Below, piece after piece: positions 44,801 through 55,997 of a DNA stretch of 64,000 bases. Origin of the DNA: Erinaceus europaeus (Eukaryota; Chordata; Mammalia; Eulipotyphla; Erinaceidae); the NCBI RefSeq assembly GCF_950295315.1, contig NC_080172.1, positions 77,953,118 through 78,017,117 on the forward strand, written 5' to 3'. A model generated the notes under the pieces. The model did not search any database and was not told the DNA's origin. It worked only from the letters and a program-made list of their open reading frames with translations. Numbering within the stretch: the first letter of the stretch is position 1; every line of letters starts with the position of its first letter. The translations under genes and the position numbers were made by a program.

Positions 44801-45678
44801 CTGCTTTAGCTGTGTCCCAAATATTTTGATAGTTTGTGTCTTCGTTTTCATTTGTTTCCAGGAACATTTGAATTTCCTGCTTGAGTGAATCTCTGTCCCA
44901 GTGGTTCTTAAGGAATATGTTGTTAAGTTTCCAAATTCCGTGACTTTTAATAATTTTCTGTTTGTTGTTAAATGTTAGTTTTACTCCACTGTGGTCTGAG
45001 AATATACTTGGGATGATTTCAATGCTCTTGAATTTATTGTTGCTGTCTTTGTGGCCTAACATGTGGTTTATCCTTCAGTATGTGTTATGTGTATTTGAAA
45101 AGAACGTGTATTCCAGTTTTTTGGGGGTGGAGGAGTCTGAAAATGTCCAAGAGGTCTAGTCTGTCAATCTGTTCATTCAATTCTCTTGTATCTTTGTTGG
45201 TTCTCTGCTTTGTTGATCTGTCTAAGTGTGAGAGTGGGGTATTGAAGTCTACCACTAGTTTTGTATTACTATTGATGTATTTTTGAAATTCTTTTAGTAG
45301 GTGCTTGACCTATTTAGATGGTCCCTCATTGGGTGCATAGATGTCAATTATTGTTAAGTCTTCTTGGCTGATTGATCCTCTAATCATTATGTAATGTCCT
45401 TGCCTATCTTTTATTACTTTATTTAGTTTAAAATCTATTGTGTCTGAGATGAGAATGGCTGTTCCTGCCATTTTTTGTGGTCTGTTAGCCTGTATGACAG
45501 TTTTCCATCCTTTCACTTTAAGTCTGTGTTTATCTTGTTGTGACAGATGGGATTCTTGCAAGCAGCATATGGTTGGGTTATGTTTTCTGATCCATCCCCC
45601 CACTCTGTGCCTTTTGATGGGTGAGTTGAAGCCATTGACATTTATTGATATTATGGATTTAATGTATTGTAGTGCCAT
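41859..45678 (-). pseudogene. L1 ORF2 (endonuclease-reverse transcriptase), broken
   Basis: ORF2p is normally the endonuclease and reverse transcriptase that copies L1 RNA at the target site. The order here is normal and the span (about 1,273 codons) equals a full ORF2. The N-terminal endonuclease frame (45678-45310) has ISINVNGFNSPIKRHRV and CCLQESHLSQQDKHRLK, ending at a nonsense TAG after NEGPSK. The next frame (45062-43995) has [10 protein letters not shown] and [17 protein letters not shown] finger sequence. Frames 44074-43775 and 43881-43372 hold the RT with intact FADD in [14 protein letters not shown]. The C-terminal frame (42461-41859) has [18 protein letters not shown], where the His of the C-C-H-C set is Tyr. 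Several frameshifts and stops mean no protein is made. Confidence 0.93.
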
Positions 45679-45750
45679 TGTTCAAAAAAATTTTTTTTGC
45701 TCTGATATATTGCAAGTATTATTGTGATGATCTTGTTTATAAGAGGCCTT

Positions 45751-46650
45751 TTAGACCTCTTTCAGGGCTGGTTTGGTGATGGTTGCCTCCTTTAACTGTT
45801 GTTTGTCTAAGAAGGTTTTGATCCCTCCATCTAGTTTGAATGAAAGTCTAGCAGGATATATTATCCTTGGTTGAAATCCTTTTTCATTCAGGGCTCAATA
45901 GATATCTTGCCATTCTCTTCTGGCTTTTAGAGTTTGAGTGGAGAAGTCTGCTGATAGTCCTATGGGTTTTCCCCTGTATGTGACTTTTTGTTTCTCTCTT
46001 GCAGCCTTTAGGATCCTTTCCTTATCCTTACTTCTTCTCATTGTGACTATGATGTGTCTTGGTGTCTTCAGGTCTCGGTTGATTCTGTTTGCAACTCTCT
46101 GGGCCTCTTGAACCTTGATATCCATTCTGTTATTCAGGTTTGAGAAGTTTTCTTCTATTATTTCCTCTAAAATGTTTGCTTCCCCTTCCTTTCTTTCTTC
46201 CTCTGGCAGGCCAATTATACGAGTGTTACTTCTTTTGAGATCATCCCATATGTCTCTGTTGTTGTTTTTAGTGTCTCTCAATCTCTTTTTGAGCTCTTGC
46301 ACCTCTTTCTTTGTTTTCTCTAACTCATCCTCTGTCTGACTAATTCTGTTTTCTGCTTCTGTTAGTCTGCTTTCCCTTCCCTCAGCTTCTTTCTTCATTA
46401 CAGCTATTTCAGCTTTCAGTTCTCTAATTGCCTCAAGATCATCGGTATTTTCCTTGGGGTTCTCAACTGTTGTTTCCCTAATACTGCCATTCCTTTCCTC
46501 CAATGTTGTTTTCATTTCTGTGATTAATAAGTTTATTATTGCTTGCATACTTTTCTTATCTATGGTTGCTTCTGGCTGATTTGTAGTTTCTTCTGGGCTC
46601 TTGTCTTCATTCATTGGAGTAGCAGTTTTATATGTTTTTGATCTACCCAT
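45751..46650 (-). pseudogene. L1 ORF1 with one premature stop
   Basis: ORF1p is the RNA-binding trimer protein of L1. Start ATG at 46,650 (MGRSKTYKTA). A long heptad-rich region (about residues 60-130, for example DELEKTKKEVQELKKRLRDT) is the coiled coil. It is followed by the RRM-like and C-terminal domains (TRIIGLPEEERKEGEANIL; NRINRDLKTPRHIIVTMRRS; ADFSTQTLKARREWQDIY). A single TGA at 45,895-45,897 ends the frame after 251 residues. The same frame then continues 47 more codons to a TAA at 45,751, so the expected length is about 299 residues. A C-to-T change at a CGA codon is the simplest cause. Confidence 0.92.
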
Positions 46651-47391
46651 TTTGTTTGATTTATGTGTTTCTTATTTTTTATGCTCTGTTGTTCCTCAGT
46701 TGTGTGTCTTGTGTACAAGCAACACTGTACTAAATACCTTTTTGACAACTGCACTCACCAACATCAGGAATTACAATAGCAACTGAAGCAAGTATTGAAG
46801 CAGTTTAATCACTACCAGTTAGCCAAACAATGTCTCCAGTTTGTGAAGAAATAGTAACCAAATCCCAGTGAAGAAGGAGGAAAAAAAGAAGGGATAGCAA
46901 GAATTGATAGTTATGCAAATCTACTACCCACTGTATATTCTAGGGGTAACAAGAGGGGAAAGGGAAGTAGAGCAGAGATACCCATATAGAGAGTCCACTC
47001 TGAGTCAGATTTCTTCCCCCAAATAATTCACAAATTCAGAAAGGCAAAGAAGAAGGAAGAAGTATATGACAAGATAAAAAAAAGAAACAAGAGAGTGAAA
47101 AAAGATAAGAAAAAGAGCTGTAATTAAAGAGCAGTGAAAGGAAAGGTTTTTTAATTTATTTTATTTTTAATTTAATTTAATTTAATTGTATTTTATTTTT
47201 TTTTAATTAGCTAGGAGGAGGAGGAAGGGGAGACTCTGTAGAGGAGGTAGGAGTAACGAGATAAGTTCCTCCCACAATAGATAAGATGCCCACTACCCTA
47301 GCAATGAAAGATACCCTAAGAGTTAATTCTGATCAACCTAAAGGGGGGAAGATATATGCCTTTATATAATATTAGTAATAAAATAGAGCAG
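46651..47391 (-). promoter_or_regulatory. L1-a 5' UTR, proximal part
   Basis: Between ORF1 and the ERV. It holds purine-rich and AT-rich tracts and the block GCAATGAAAGATACCCTAAG, which is also present (inverted) at the mini-L1 junction at 4,285-4,320. In L1s this region, with 49,778-50,452, carries the internal promoter; specific sites are not identifiable by eye. Confidence 0.75.
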
Positions 47392-47747
47392 TGTTGTTCA
47401 TGTTTCGGGGGCTCCAGCTGGCCGGGCTAGCGTCACGGCGGTAGAGAGACTCAGAGACACACGGCTGGGCTGAGAAGCTGCAGTTTTATCTTTATTCATG
47501 AACGGGCAAATCACCACACCATGTGCTTCCCCATGTTTCTTTCTCACCGGGCAGCAGAGAGAGACCCTTAAACTAACCACCAAACAGAACTCTCCTGCCT
47601 CCTTCTCACACGACAGTGCCAAGAATTCTGGAACTCTGTAGGGGTTCCCTTGGGGCGGGGACTAGCGGGCCCGTGAAACTAGCAGGGGCCAAACCAATTT
47701 TTCTGGCAGGGGGAGAGCTAGACCAAACCAATGTAAAGCATACAACA
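47392..47747 (-). repeat. 3' LTR of the ERV
   Basis: AATAAA (minus) at 47,491-47,496. The U3 part (47,560-47,747) is close to that of the 5' LTR; the R-U5 part is clearly more different. Confidence 0.9.
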
Positions 47748-47766
47748 ATTCCCCCTTTTCTTTTTA
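47748..47766 (-). other. Polypurine tract of the ERV
   Basis: On minus the sequence AAAAAGAAAAGGGGGAAT lies directly before the 3' LTR start TGTTGT, the expected position of the plus-strand primer of a retroelement. Confidence 0.9.
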
Positions 47767-48856
47767 ACTAAATGACTACAGTATCAGGGGTGTGGGGTGA
47801 ACAGAAACCTATATTGTACAGGCATTTTCAAAAAAGAAACTGCCACAAACATGGAGAAACATGTAAATGAGTAAGAAGAACCAGTGTGCTGCCAAGGGAA
47901 GGCCTGAGGGGGCCATTTTTTGCCTCCGGGCAAAACTCTATCAGCTTAAAAAAACATTTCCTACTTCTGGGGGGGCGTACCTGCCTTGATGGGCATTTTC
48001 TAGCATGGGGGGAGGGTGAGGCCTAGAGTACCATGGCATGGCTGCAGTCAGTCTTTGAGAAACACAGCAGCATAAGGGAAGCTGCTAGTTTTGTGCAAAG
48101 TGTCCGACATGTACCAGTGAGTCCGATAGAAGTCTGAAGCAGATGTCCACCGAAGAATTGCCAGGGGATGAATTGTTGTACGTCTGTCTTGATGGGGAAT
48201 GTCAGCCATTGGAATTCTGCTTTTCTGTAGAGAACTTGACAGCTGCAATTCACTTACTTATGAAACAAAACTTGTAGCAGGTTGATACCAGAATTGATAA
48301 CTCTATCACAATTAGAAGTCATTTTTATAATGATTTTAAGGTTTTTTAACGTTTAAACAATAGAATGTGAAAAGGTAGACATAAGAATCAAGGAAAGAAA
48401 ACCTCAGGCATGAGAATCATTAGCATAGCCATTATGTAATCTACCATTTATAATAGAGAAGGTAATCAAGAGTTTTAAATATCAACAAGTCTATTTAACC
48501 TTTTGTTACACCCATTCAAGATGGAGACACACCCTAGGTATGTGCAGGTTTTGTTTAGACCAACTTGGTTAAAATATATTGATATTTAAACTAATTTTTA
48601 CCTCAGACTTTAAATGTAAGTTAATTTTATCTTTATGAGAATTACTTTGAAAATCTTTTTCCTTTAAGTCTGTCTGGTAAGAATATAGCCTTAAAGTTAT
48701 ATTTTTAACCTTAAAGTTAATGTTATCAAACTTTAAACACACACGTAAACATGGTCTTTAATACACAAGAAGAGAAACCTTTGTTACGAAGACATGTCAT
48801 TTTAAACACGAATTTAGATCTGTACTGTCTTAATTGTTGGGGGGGGGGGGTCACCA

Positions 48857-49372
48857 TCAGGAGGTGGCTTCCCGCGCAGCTCCATTCCCGCACAGATCCA
48901 CTTTTAGGAATTGTAGGTTGCGATCTCTGGATGAATCTCTGTGTGTTCTAGCTTGTCTGCCTTCAGACCCGAGCTGAGGATCTCGGCCAGGGGGCCCAAT
49001 TTCGGCAGGGAGCCCGTGGTCTCCGGGTGGTCCCGGATCTGTCCAGACTTCATAGCACGAGAGTAGGTGGGCCAGCCGTGCAGAAGGCGCAGGCCAAAGT
49101 GCCCTGGGGTGGCGGTCATGATAGGCCTCCACAGCCCCCAGCGGCCGAGCAGCGTTGAGGGAGCCTGCGCCCAATGCCCCGTGCCACGCGGCGGAAAGCC
49201 GGCTCATGCGGGCTGGCGTTGGGCTCCTGCGAGCTGGCGTTGGGCAGAAACCACAGAGTGGTCCAGAGATAAATGTTCCAGAAACAGCAAAACAGTCTCG
49301 TGAAGAAAGGGCAGAGGCCTTTGGAGATCTCTTCACAAGCAGAAGAGAAGGCCATAGTGCATAGGCAGCCAA
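48857..49372 (-). other. GC-rich ERV leader with a 171-codon frame
   Basis: Starting about 35 bases after the primer binding site, this GC-rich stretch has an open frame of 171 codons (MAAYALWPSLLLVKR ... GAAREATS) that I cannot match to gag or any other family. There is no zinc knuckle, protease or matrix-like pattern. It is rich in Pro, Arg, Ala and Gly, as expected from GC-rich DNA read by chance, and the opposite strand is also open for 78 codons. It is more likely RNA leader/packaging sequence than a protein gene. The adjoining 48,260-48,760 part of the ERV is AT-rich. Confidence 0.45.
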
Positions 49373-49403
49373 ATTGTCTTCACTTATCTGAGAGATGCGC
49401 AGG

Positions 49404-49423
49404 TCCGGTTCACGTGGGCGCCA
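49404..49423 (-). other. Primer binding site, tRNA-Lys type
   Basis: On minus TGGCGCCCACGTGAACC begins two bases after the 5' LTR. TGGCGCCC is the tRNA-Lys PBS start, and the next bases fit the Lys-1,2 version with a one-base gap. Class II ERVs commonly use Lys tRNA. Confidence 0.85.
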
Positions 49424-49425
49424 TT

Positions 49426-49771
49426 TGTTGTTAAATTTTGGGGGCTCCAGCTGGCTGGGCTAGCTTCGCAGTGGTGAACAGAGACAGACTCTGGGACACA
49501 CGGCCGGGCTGGGAAGCTGTATATCTTTATTCATGAGCGGGCAAACATGTGCTCTCCTGTCTTTCTCCTCTGGCAACAGAGAGAGACCCTTAAACTAACC
49601 ACCACACAGAACTCTCCTGCATCCTTCTCCTCACACGGCGGCGCCAAGAACTCTGGAAATCTGTAGGGGTTCCCTTGGGGCAGGGACAAGCGGCCCGCGA
49701 AACTAGCAGGGGCCAAACCAATTTTTCTGGCAGGGGGAGAGCTAGACCAAACCAATGTAAAGCATACAACA
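49426..49771 (-). repeat. 5' LTR of the ERV
   Basis: Minus-strand start TGTTGTATGCTTTACATTGG; AATAAA at 49,526-49,531; ends next to the PBS. It pairs with 47,392-47,747. Confidence 0.9.
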
Positions 49772-49777
49772 GAGCAG

Positions 49778-50452
49778 GGTAAAAAATAACCCTGTCCCAG
49801 ATTACCTCAAACCTCGTGAGTAGTGGTAGCTGATTGTTAAGAAAGAAAAAGCACACTGTTTGGTGGTGTGCGGGATGGGGCCTGTGGCTGTGGAAGCTGT
49901 AGGATTAAGGAAGAAAGGATGACAAGAATGAGAAAAAGAAAAAAAAGGAAAGAGAGAAAAAAGAAAAAAGATAAGAAAAAAAACAGTCATAAAAGTGGTG
50001 GAAGGAAAGAGTTTTTTATTTAAAAAATTTAAAAAATTATTTAATTAGCTATGGGGGTTGGGGGTTTGGCTACTTAGAAAGAAAAAAGGCCAGAGGTTTC
50101 AGAAGGGAATAGACTTAGAATGAATGATACTCCCTGGTGGGACAGGAATCTTGGTAAAGAAAGAAGCTCAGCAGGGGTGCCTGCTAGGAGCTAGTCCCCA
50201 GGGACTAGTTATGGGAGGGGAAGGGGGAGGAGGTGTGCTTTGGAGATAATAATTTAAAAGAAAAAATTTTTTTTTCTCTTTTTTCCTACTTTGTTTTTTA
50301 ACCCAAATTAAGTTATAGTCACCTCCTTGGTGTCACCGCTAGGACCCCTTATTGACTGGCCTAAAGGCAGAAAATCCTACCGTTTCCAGAAGATGTGGTC
50401 AGAGGTCAAGCCACTAGCAGCTTCTCAGTCTGCCATCTTCTGGGAGCCCCCC
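49778..50452 (-). promoter_or_regulatory. L1-a 5' UTR, distal part and start
   Basis: Collinear with 3,346-4,220 of the mini-L1 in reverse: TTACCTCAAACCTCGTGAG, AAGGATGACAAGAATGAGAA, the GGACTAGTTATGGGAGGGGA block and GCAGCTTCTCAGTCTGCCAT at the start. The L1 internal promoter should be here, but the ERV separates it from ORF1. Confidence 0.85.
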
Positions 50453-52268
50453 GACAAGTCTTAATATTAGTTACCTGGTGAGGTGTAATTGTATATCACT
50501 GAGACATTTATTTATACTTTTCTGATATTTATTAACTATTTTACATGTTAATTTTGTCATGTATATTATAGTGGGCAGCAAAAATGATCCCCCTAAATAT
50601 GATTACGTCTTAATTCTGGAAATTTGTGTCTATGTTAGGTTGGATGGCAATATGGACTACTACTAAAACCAAAAAGTTAAAAATGAAGATTATTATGAAT
50701 TACCTAGTTAAGTTCAGTGTAGTCACAAGAATATAAGAGGAGATTTGAAGACATAAGCAGAGATGACAGTGTGAGAAGAATATAAGCCCATCATTGCTGA
50801 CTTTGATTATGGAGGAGCTATAGTCATACACCAAGGAAAACTGGTAGCCTTTCTAGATCTGGGGTAAGAAAACATTTCTGCTAGGTATCATTTGTCTATT
50901 TATAACATAATTCATGCACCATACAAAACTTAAAAATTAGTACTTAATGTTGCTATAAAAAAGTGCCTAGTTTTACTAATTTTGAGTTTCACCTGAAATT
51001 GTCTTAGCAAGACCAGACCAAATGATTTCTCCTGCTGAATATGGCTCCTGGGCTGGACATTTCCCACTCCTGCTTTAGATGCTGGAAAAGGCAAAGAATT
51101 GAATTCTGCACTAGAACCTCCAAAAAGAATGTGATCGTGCTAATGCCTTCATTTTAGCACCATAAGACCCATTTCTCATCTCTAAATTATAGAATTAATA
51201 TATATTAAGTTTATGTTTTGTCCACTACTTTGGTGACAATAAAAATTCTTAATATAGTATGGATACAAAGTGCTTTGTAGAAGTTGTTCAATATCTTTGC
51301 ATTTGGTGCTAGAAAATAGGACCTGTTTAATTTGGGGGGGGGATGCATATCTTCAAAATTGTTCACATAAGCAAGTCATTCTTGTAATGTAGTAAAAATA
51401 TCTCTGTTTAAGAACTTTAGGAACACAGGACTTATAAAATATCTAATCCAAATTTAGCAGTATGATACAGTGCAGCTGACGTAGAGTTTATCAGACTAAT
51501 AGGTGGGTGAGAGTATAAAGCAACCTGGAATCTTATAGACCTGTGAGTCTGAAAAATAGTACAATTGTATTAAATACTAACTTGATGTTTCTCATAAGAA
51601 CATGTAAAAATCATGTGTATAGTCATTCTATTTCTAGATTGTAAAATAGCATGTTTAAATATTATGTATTTTTTATTTCTTTATAAAACTGATAAGTATG
51701 GAAGGTAGTGTTTGGTGATATTGGTTGCCAGGGGGTATGAATGGAGGGATAATGGATTAAAATGAGACATAAGAAACCACTGAGGTAGAGGAAATTCTTT
51801 GTATGTTGAATGCAGTGGTAGTTTATATTCTTTACATTTGTAAAACTTCATTTAATTATAAACTTGCAACTTGATGTACTTATGATGCCCCACTAAAATC
51901 AATTTTATGATCTGAAAACATTTAAATCATAAATATATAGTAGAACATACTGGGGAGCATTGAACACATTTAACTATGCGGCTAATTTATTGAATTTGCA
52001 TCAATTAATGAATGCAAATTTTATAAACCTTACCAGTATACAAATAAAATAAAATGACTGAGGGAAGACTAAGTGTGCCAATTTCATACTTTCATTAGAA
52101 GGACTCACTGGATTACATCTAAAATTAAATTATACAGTTTAAGATATATTAACCCAAAATTGTTGCATCTTTCATGATATTTTTACTTAATATTAGTCAT
52201 ATTTTAATTTATTATTTAGTTAATTCAATGTAATCAAAATTATTATAGTACTTGTGAGGAAAGGGAAT
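50453..52268. other. Repeat-poor stretch
   Basis: AT-rich unassigned DNA. No SINE or L1 recognised and no plausible exon. Confidence 0.45.
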
Positions 52269-52277
52269 CTGAGATGA

Positions 52278-52488
52278 GGTTTCTGGGTGGTGGCATACAT
52301 GTTACAATGCGCAAGGACTCGAGTTCAAGCCCCCAGTCTCCTCAGCTGCAGGGGAAAGCTTCATGAGTGGTGAAGCAGTGCTGCCAGTGTCTCTCTGTCT
52401 CTCTCCCTCTCTATTTCCCCCTTCCTCTCAATTTCTGGTTGTCTCTATCTAATAAATAAAGGTAATTAAAAATGTGTAAAAAGAGATG
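52278..52488 (+). mobile_element. SINE-B, full copy
   Basis: GGTTTCTGGGTGGTGGCATA head, GTTACAATGCGCAAGGACTC, and a TCTAATAAATAAAGGTAATT end. TSD CTGAGATGA at 52,269-52,277 and 52,489-52,497. Confidence 0.92.
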
Positions 52489-52619
52489 CTGAGATGATGG
52501 TGTTTACTTGTTATCCATGACAACTAGGGGATGGTAGGCTTTTGATGAGTATTTTACATGTCACTGTTCTCCTCCTTATTGTTTGGCTTTTCTTACTCTT
52601 AAAATGTGCATATATAGTT

Positions 52620-53157
52620 TTTTTCTCTTTAAAAAATTTTTTTCTCTTTTTTAATTTCTTTTTTTAAATTTTTTAAAAAATATTTATTTTATTCCCTTTT
52701 GTTGCCCTTGTTTTTATTGTTGTTGTAGTTACTATTGTTGTTATTGATGTTGTTGTTAGGACAGAGAGAAATGGAGAGAGGAGGGGAAAGACAGGGAGAT
52801 AAAGACACCTGCAGACCTGCTTCACGGCCTGTGAAGTGACTCCCCTGCAGTTGGGGAGCCAGGGGCTTGAACCTGGATCCTTACACCGGTTCTTGTGCTT
52901 TGCGCCACGTGCGCTTAACCCATTGCACTAACGCCTGACTCCCTTTTTAATTTCTTTATTGAGGGATTAATCTTTTACATTCGGCAGTAAATACAATAGT
53001 TTGTACATGCATAACATTTTTCAGTTTTCCACATAACAATACAATAACACTACAATAACACTAGGTCTTCTGTTATCCTTTTTGGACCTGTATTCTCCCC
53101 ACCCCCCACCCACCCCACAGTCTTTTACTTTGGTGCAATACACCAACTCAGTACAGG
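52620..53157 (-). mobile_element. L1-b 3' UTR with SINE in its tail
   Basis: Minus-strand L1-b 3' end (52,943-53,157) with its T-run to the left (from 52,620). TSD TGTGCATATATAGTT (52,605-52,619) against TGTACATATATAGTT (53,158-53,172). The tail was later split by a SINE-A. Confidence 0.9.
52662..52942 (-). mobile_element. SINE-A (short form) nested in L1-b tail
   Basis: Full minus-strand copy (CTGCTTCACGGCCTGTGAAG; head GTGCGCTTAACCCATTGCAC). TTTTTAATTTCTTT on both sides is the TSD within the L1 T-run. Confidence 0.9.
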
Positions 53158-53172
53158 TGTACATATATAGTT

Positions 53173-54973
53173 AAAAAAATATTTTTACACTGATTTCTAC
53201 AAGTCTATAAAGTCATTTAAAAATTAGAAATGGCAAAAGAGTCACCTTTAACAAGGTGGATTATCCTTACCTTTTTCAAAATTACTTTCAGAAAGAAACT
53301 TTATATTTTATCTTAAAAGATACTGCTGATTGAATTATTCTTTGTCATGGTGAGCCTAATGTGATCAATTTTTATTTGGGTATCTCTAATGAAGAGTGAA
53401 TCCATTTTCTTTGTAACTCCAGGCGCTCTATATCATTCATGATAACCTTTCATATTCCAGCCTTCCCTGTTTTAAGTCAAGTCTGTCATCTCTTCTTCTT
53501 AGATCTATGAACAGACAGTGTCACCCAAAAGGACACTCTCTGAGAATCAGGATGGCAGTGGGATGCTACTGGCTTGAAAGCTCATCAGATTGACATTCTA
53601 TTCTGCCAAGTACTACAATACTCAAAGATTTAAAATGCACGGCATCTTATTTTATGATTAAAGATGGGAGAGCAGAACAGTTGGCTCTTGGTTATTGAGC
53701 ATTACAGTTACAATGTATGTATGTCAGGCCTGGTTGAACAGTCTTCTAAGTTAGGTGTTACTAATCTCATCCTACAGGTAAAGAGAATTTGGGAAGCATA
53801 AAATAATTGTTTGTGGTCTTATGACTAACTGAAAGAAAGGCCATGTTGGAGACTGTGTTTTTCTGTTTCTGTTCCTTCTATGGAAATGTTCCCATTTGTT
53901 ATTTAAAACAGTTACTTTTTAACTACACTTAAGCAAATACTAAGAGTTTCACCTATAATATAGGTTGTGCATTTTGAATATAATTTTCTAGTGTTTTAAA
54001 ATTAATATAAAGAAACTATTAAAAGTATTAGAAGTTACTACAAAGACAACAAAGGCAGAATATTTCAGCCTAAACAAAATTTAGTGGTGAAATGAAATCA
54101 AACCCACAAAGTGTTAATAACTCTAGCCCTAATTAAGTGTAGTCTTCTTAAAAGGAAAAAAAAAAAAAAGCTTGCTTCATCCTGGCAAGAAGCCTGTAAA
54201 AAAGGGATAATCTGTCACAGACTCACAGAACACAATAATTAAGGTTTGAAATGCTTCCCAATCAAAGAACAGGAAGAGTTCACTCAGAGTTAACTGTTTA
54301 AACAGCATCCCTTGTGAAATGGCATTGCCACTGTATGCTTTTAGATTGAATTAATTTCTTACTGTTTGCTTCTAAATAGGAATTAGAAAATCCATTAGGA
54401 ATTGCTAATGGTGCCCATCCTGGGCTCTTTTAGTCCAGGATAGAAGAAGAAGGAAGGGGTAATGTAGTGTACATGTTACATACACTGCAGCCAGAATCTG
54501 GTCACAAGGTTAATGTTCACAACATTCAGGAATAATGAACAATTAATGAACCCACATCATGTTTACATGTCTCATCTTGAAACTAATCATTGACATACTC
54601 TTAGTAATACATGATGCTTTCACAAATACATTGGAATTTATGAATAAGTGAAAATATGCATGTTTTTCCTAAGGTATGCTTACATTTCACATGATTCTTT
54701 TCACAGTAAGAAACTCAACCAGGCAACACGTGCAGGTAATGGGGACATTTGCAGCTCACATGTGGTGGTTCAATTTAAAACAACTGACTTCCTAAAGCGA
54801 GGACCTGAACTCAGCTTCATGTACTGTTCCATTATTATTCTGTGCTGCCACTGTTATCCAATGTCTAAGTTTCACTCAGGAAATACATTCAATTATAAAA
54901 TATACACAATGAACAAGAATATTGAAACTGTCACTTTCCTCTATAAAGAATGTTGAAGACTTTTCTAATTGAA
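53173..54973. other. Repeat-poor stretch with a probable MIR
   Basis: 53,725-53,835 (GTTACTAATCTCATCCTACA, GGTAAAGAGAATTTGGG) resembles a plus-strand MIR core. The 102-codon plus frame 54648-54956 has no recognisable family. Otherwise unassigned. Confidence 0.45.
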
Positions 54974-54988
54974 TGGCAATTTGTTTTT

Positions 54989-55195
54989 GTTTTTATTTAT
55001 TTATTATTGACTAGAGAGAGAGAGGAGTTGAGAGGAGAAAGGGAGATAGAAAGGGAAAGAGATAAAGAGACACATGCAGTCCTGCTTCACCACTTGTGAA
55101 TCTTTGCCTCTGTAGTTGGGGACCAGGGGCTTGAACCTAGAACCCTGTGAACTGTAATGTATGCACTTAGCCAGGTGCACCACTGCCTGACCCGG
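54989..55195 (-). mobile_element. SINE-B, full copy
   Basis: Minus copy with TGCTTCACCACTTGTGAATC and a GACCAGGGGCTTGAACCTAG head region. TSD TGGCAATTTGTTTTT (54,974-54,988) against TGGCAACTTGTTTTT (55,196-55,210). Confidence 0.92.
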
Positions 55196-55210
55196 TGGCA
55201 ACTTGTTTTT

Positions 55211-55400
55211 ATATGGATATCCCATACTTATTTGTTGCTTATTTTAAGGAACATATTTGTCAAAACATAGGCCTAATGTGGCTTATGAACTTTTTACAAG
55301 CAATTTAAATAAAATAAATTTAGTTTATTTCCATTAACAGATAAACATAATAGACTGATATTATTTGATACTTTGAAGTACTATTTTGTGCATTGCCATT
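55211..55400. other. Short AT-rich spacer
   Basis: No recognised element. Confidence 0.4.
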
Positions 55401-55530
55401 TTTAATATTTTCAGTAACCCTATGAAAAAGTATTATAATTACTCTGTATTATGTATGAGGTAAGAAATTGGGTTGAATAACTTGCCTAAGATCACACAGA
55501 GCAGAGTTTCACACCCAGATGGTTTAATCA
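55401..55530 (+). mobile_element. MIR (ancient SINE)
   Basis: GAATAACTTGCCTAAGATCA and CACACAGAGCAGAGTTTCAC are the recognisable MIR core segment (compare the AACTTGCCCAAGGTCACACA consensus). Confidence 0.75.
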
Positions 55531-55997
55531 TGATGATATGATTACTATATCACATGCCATCACTACAGATATGAAAGACAGATACACTTTTCTATGCATC
55601 AGAAGACTGTTTATTGATGAGAATGGAGGAGTGGGAAACCTTTTAAAGAACCTAGTATTATGTCCTGCTAGTAGAAGATTAACCGAGAGGATATGTCTCA
55701 TACCCATAACTGCGGAATTCCAAATCCCTTAAATCATTGAAGTGAGAGAATGGTTTGGGTGTTCTTGCTTATTTTTGATTGAAACATTGTATTATAATGC
55801 CATATACAGGAAAAATAAAAGGAAAAAAAGCCAGCCATTTATGAAACCAAATGAATGTCCTTTCCTCCATCTATTATCTTCTTGTTCTACTCCTCTTTTT
55901 GAAATTATTTAAAGTTACTTGTGTTATACTGTATTATGAACTCATGTAATTAGTTATCCATTCGAAAAAAGTTTCTCATATTTAAGAATTTATTATA
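55531..55997. other. Repeat-poor spacer
   Basis: Nothing recognised. Confidence 0.4.

Larger units (their letters stand above)
47392..49771 (-). mobile_element. Non-autonomous class II ERV with both LTRs
   Basis: A complete small provirus on minus: 5' LTR 49,426-49,771 (346 bp), internal region 47,748-49,425 (1.68 kb), 3' LTR 47,392-47,747 (356 bp). LTRs start TGTTGTATGC and end AACAACA on minus. A perfect 6-bp TSD GAGCAG lies at 47,386-47,391 and 49,772-49,777, and the uninterrupted site exists in the mini-L1 (AGGGTACAAAAA/ACCCTGCTCTA region at 4,200-4,228). I see no gag, protease, polymerase or envelope domain in the internal part, so it would have depended on another virus-like element for movement. 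Confidence 0.93.
40527..50452 (-). mobile_element. Full-length L1-a interrupted by an ERV
   Basis: A complete minus-strand L1: T-run/poly-A at 40,527, 3' UTR to 41,858, ORF2 to 45,678, ORF1 to 46,650, then a long 5' UTR to 50,452 (minus-strand start GGGCTCCCAGAAGATGGCAG). Without the 2.38 kb ERV and its 6-bp duplication it is about 7.5 kb, a normal full-length size with a long 5' UTR. Both ORFs are broken. The 5' UTR has the same block order as the mini-L1 at 3,346-4,326. No convincing L1 TSD was found. Confidence 0.93.

Noticed and set aside
54648..54956. 102-codon plus frame as a small host gene
   Set aside because: No recognisable domain, no clear start context or splice sites, and a length expected by chance in AT-rich DNA of this size.
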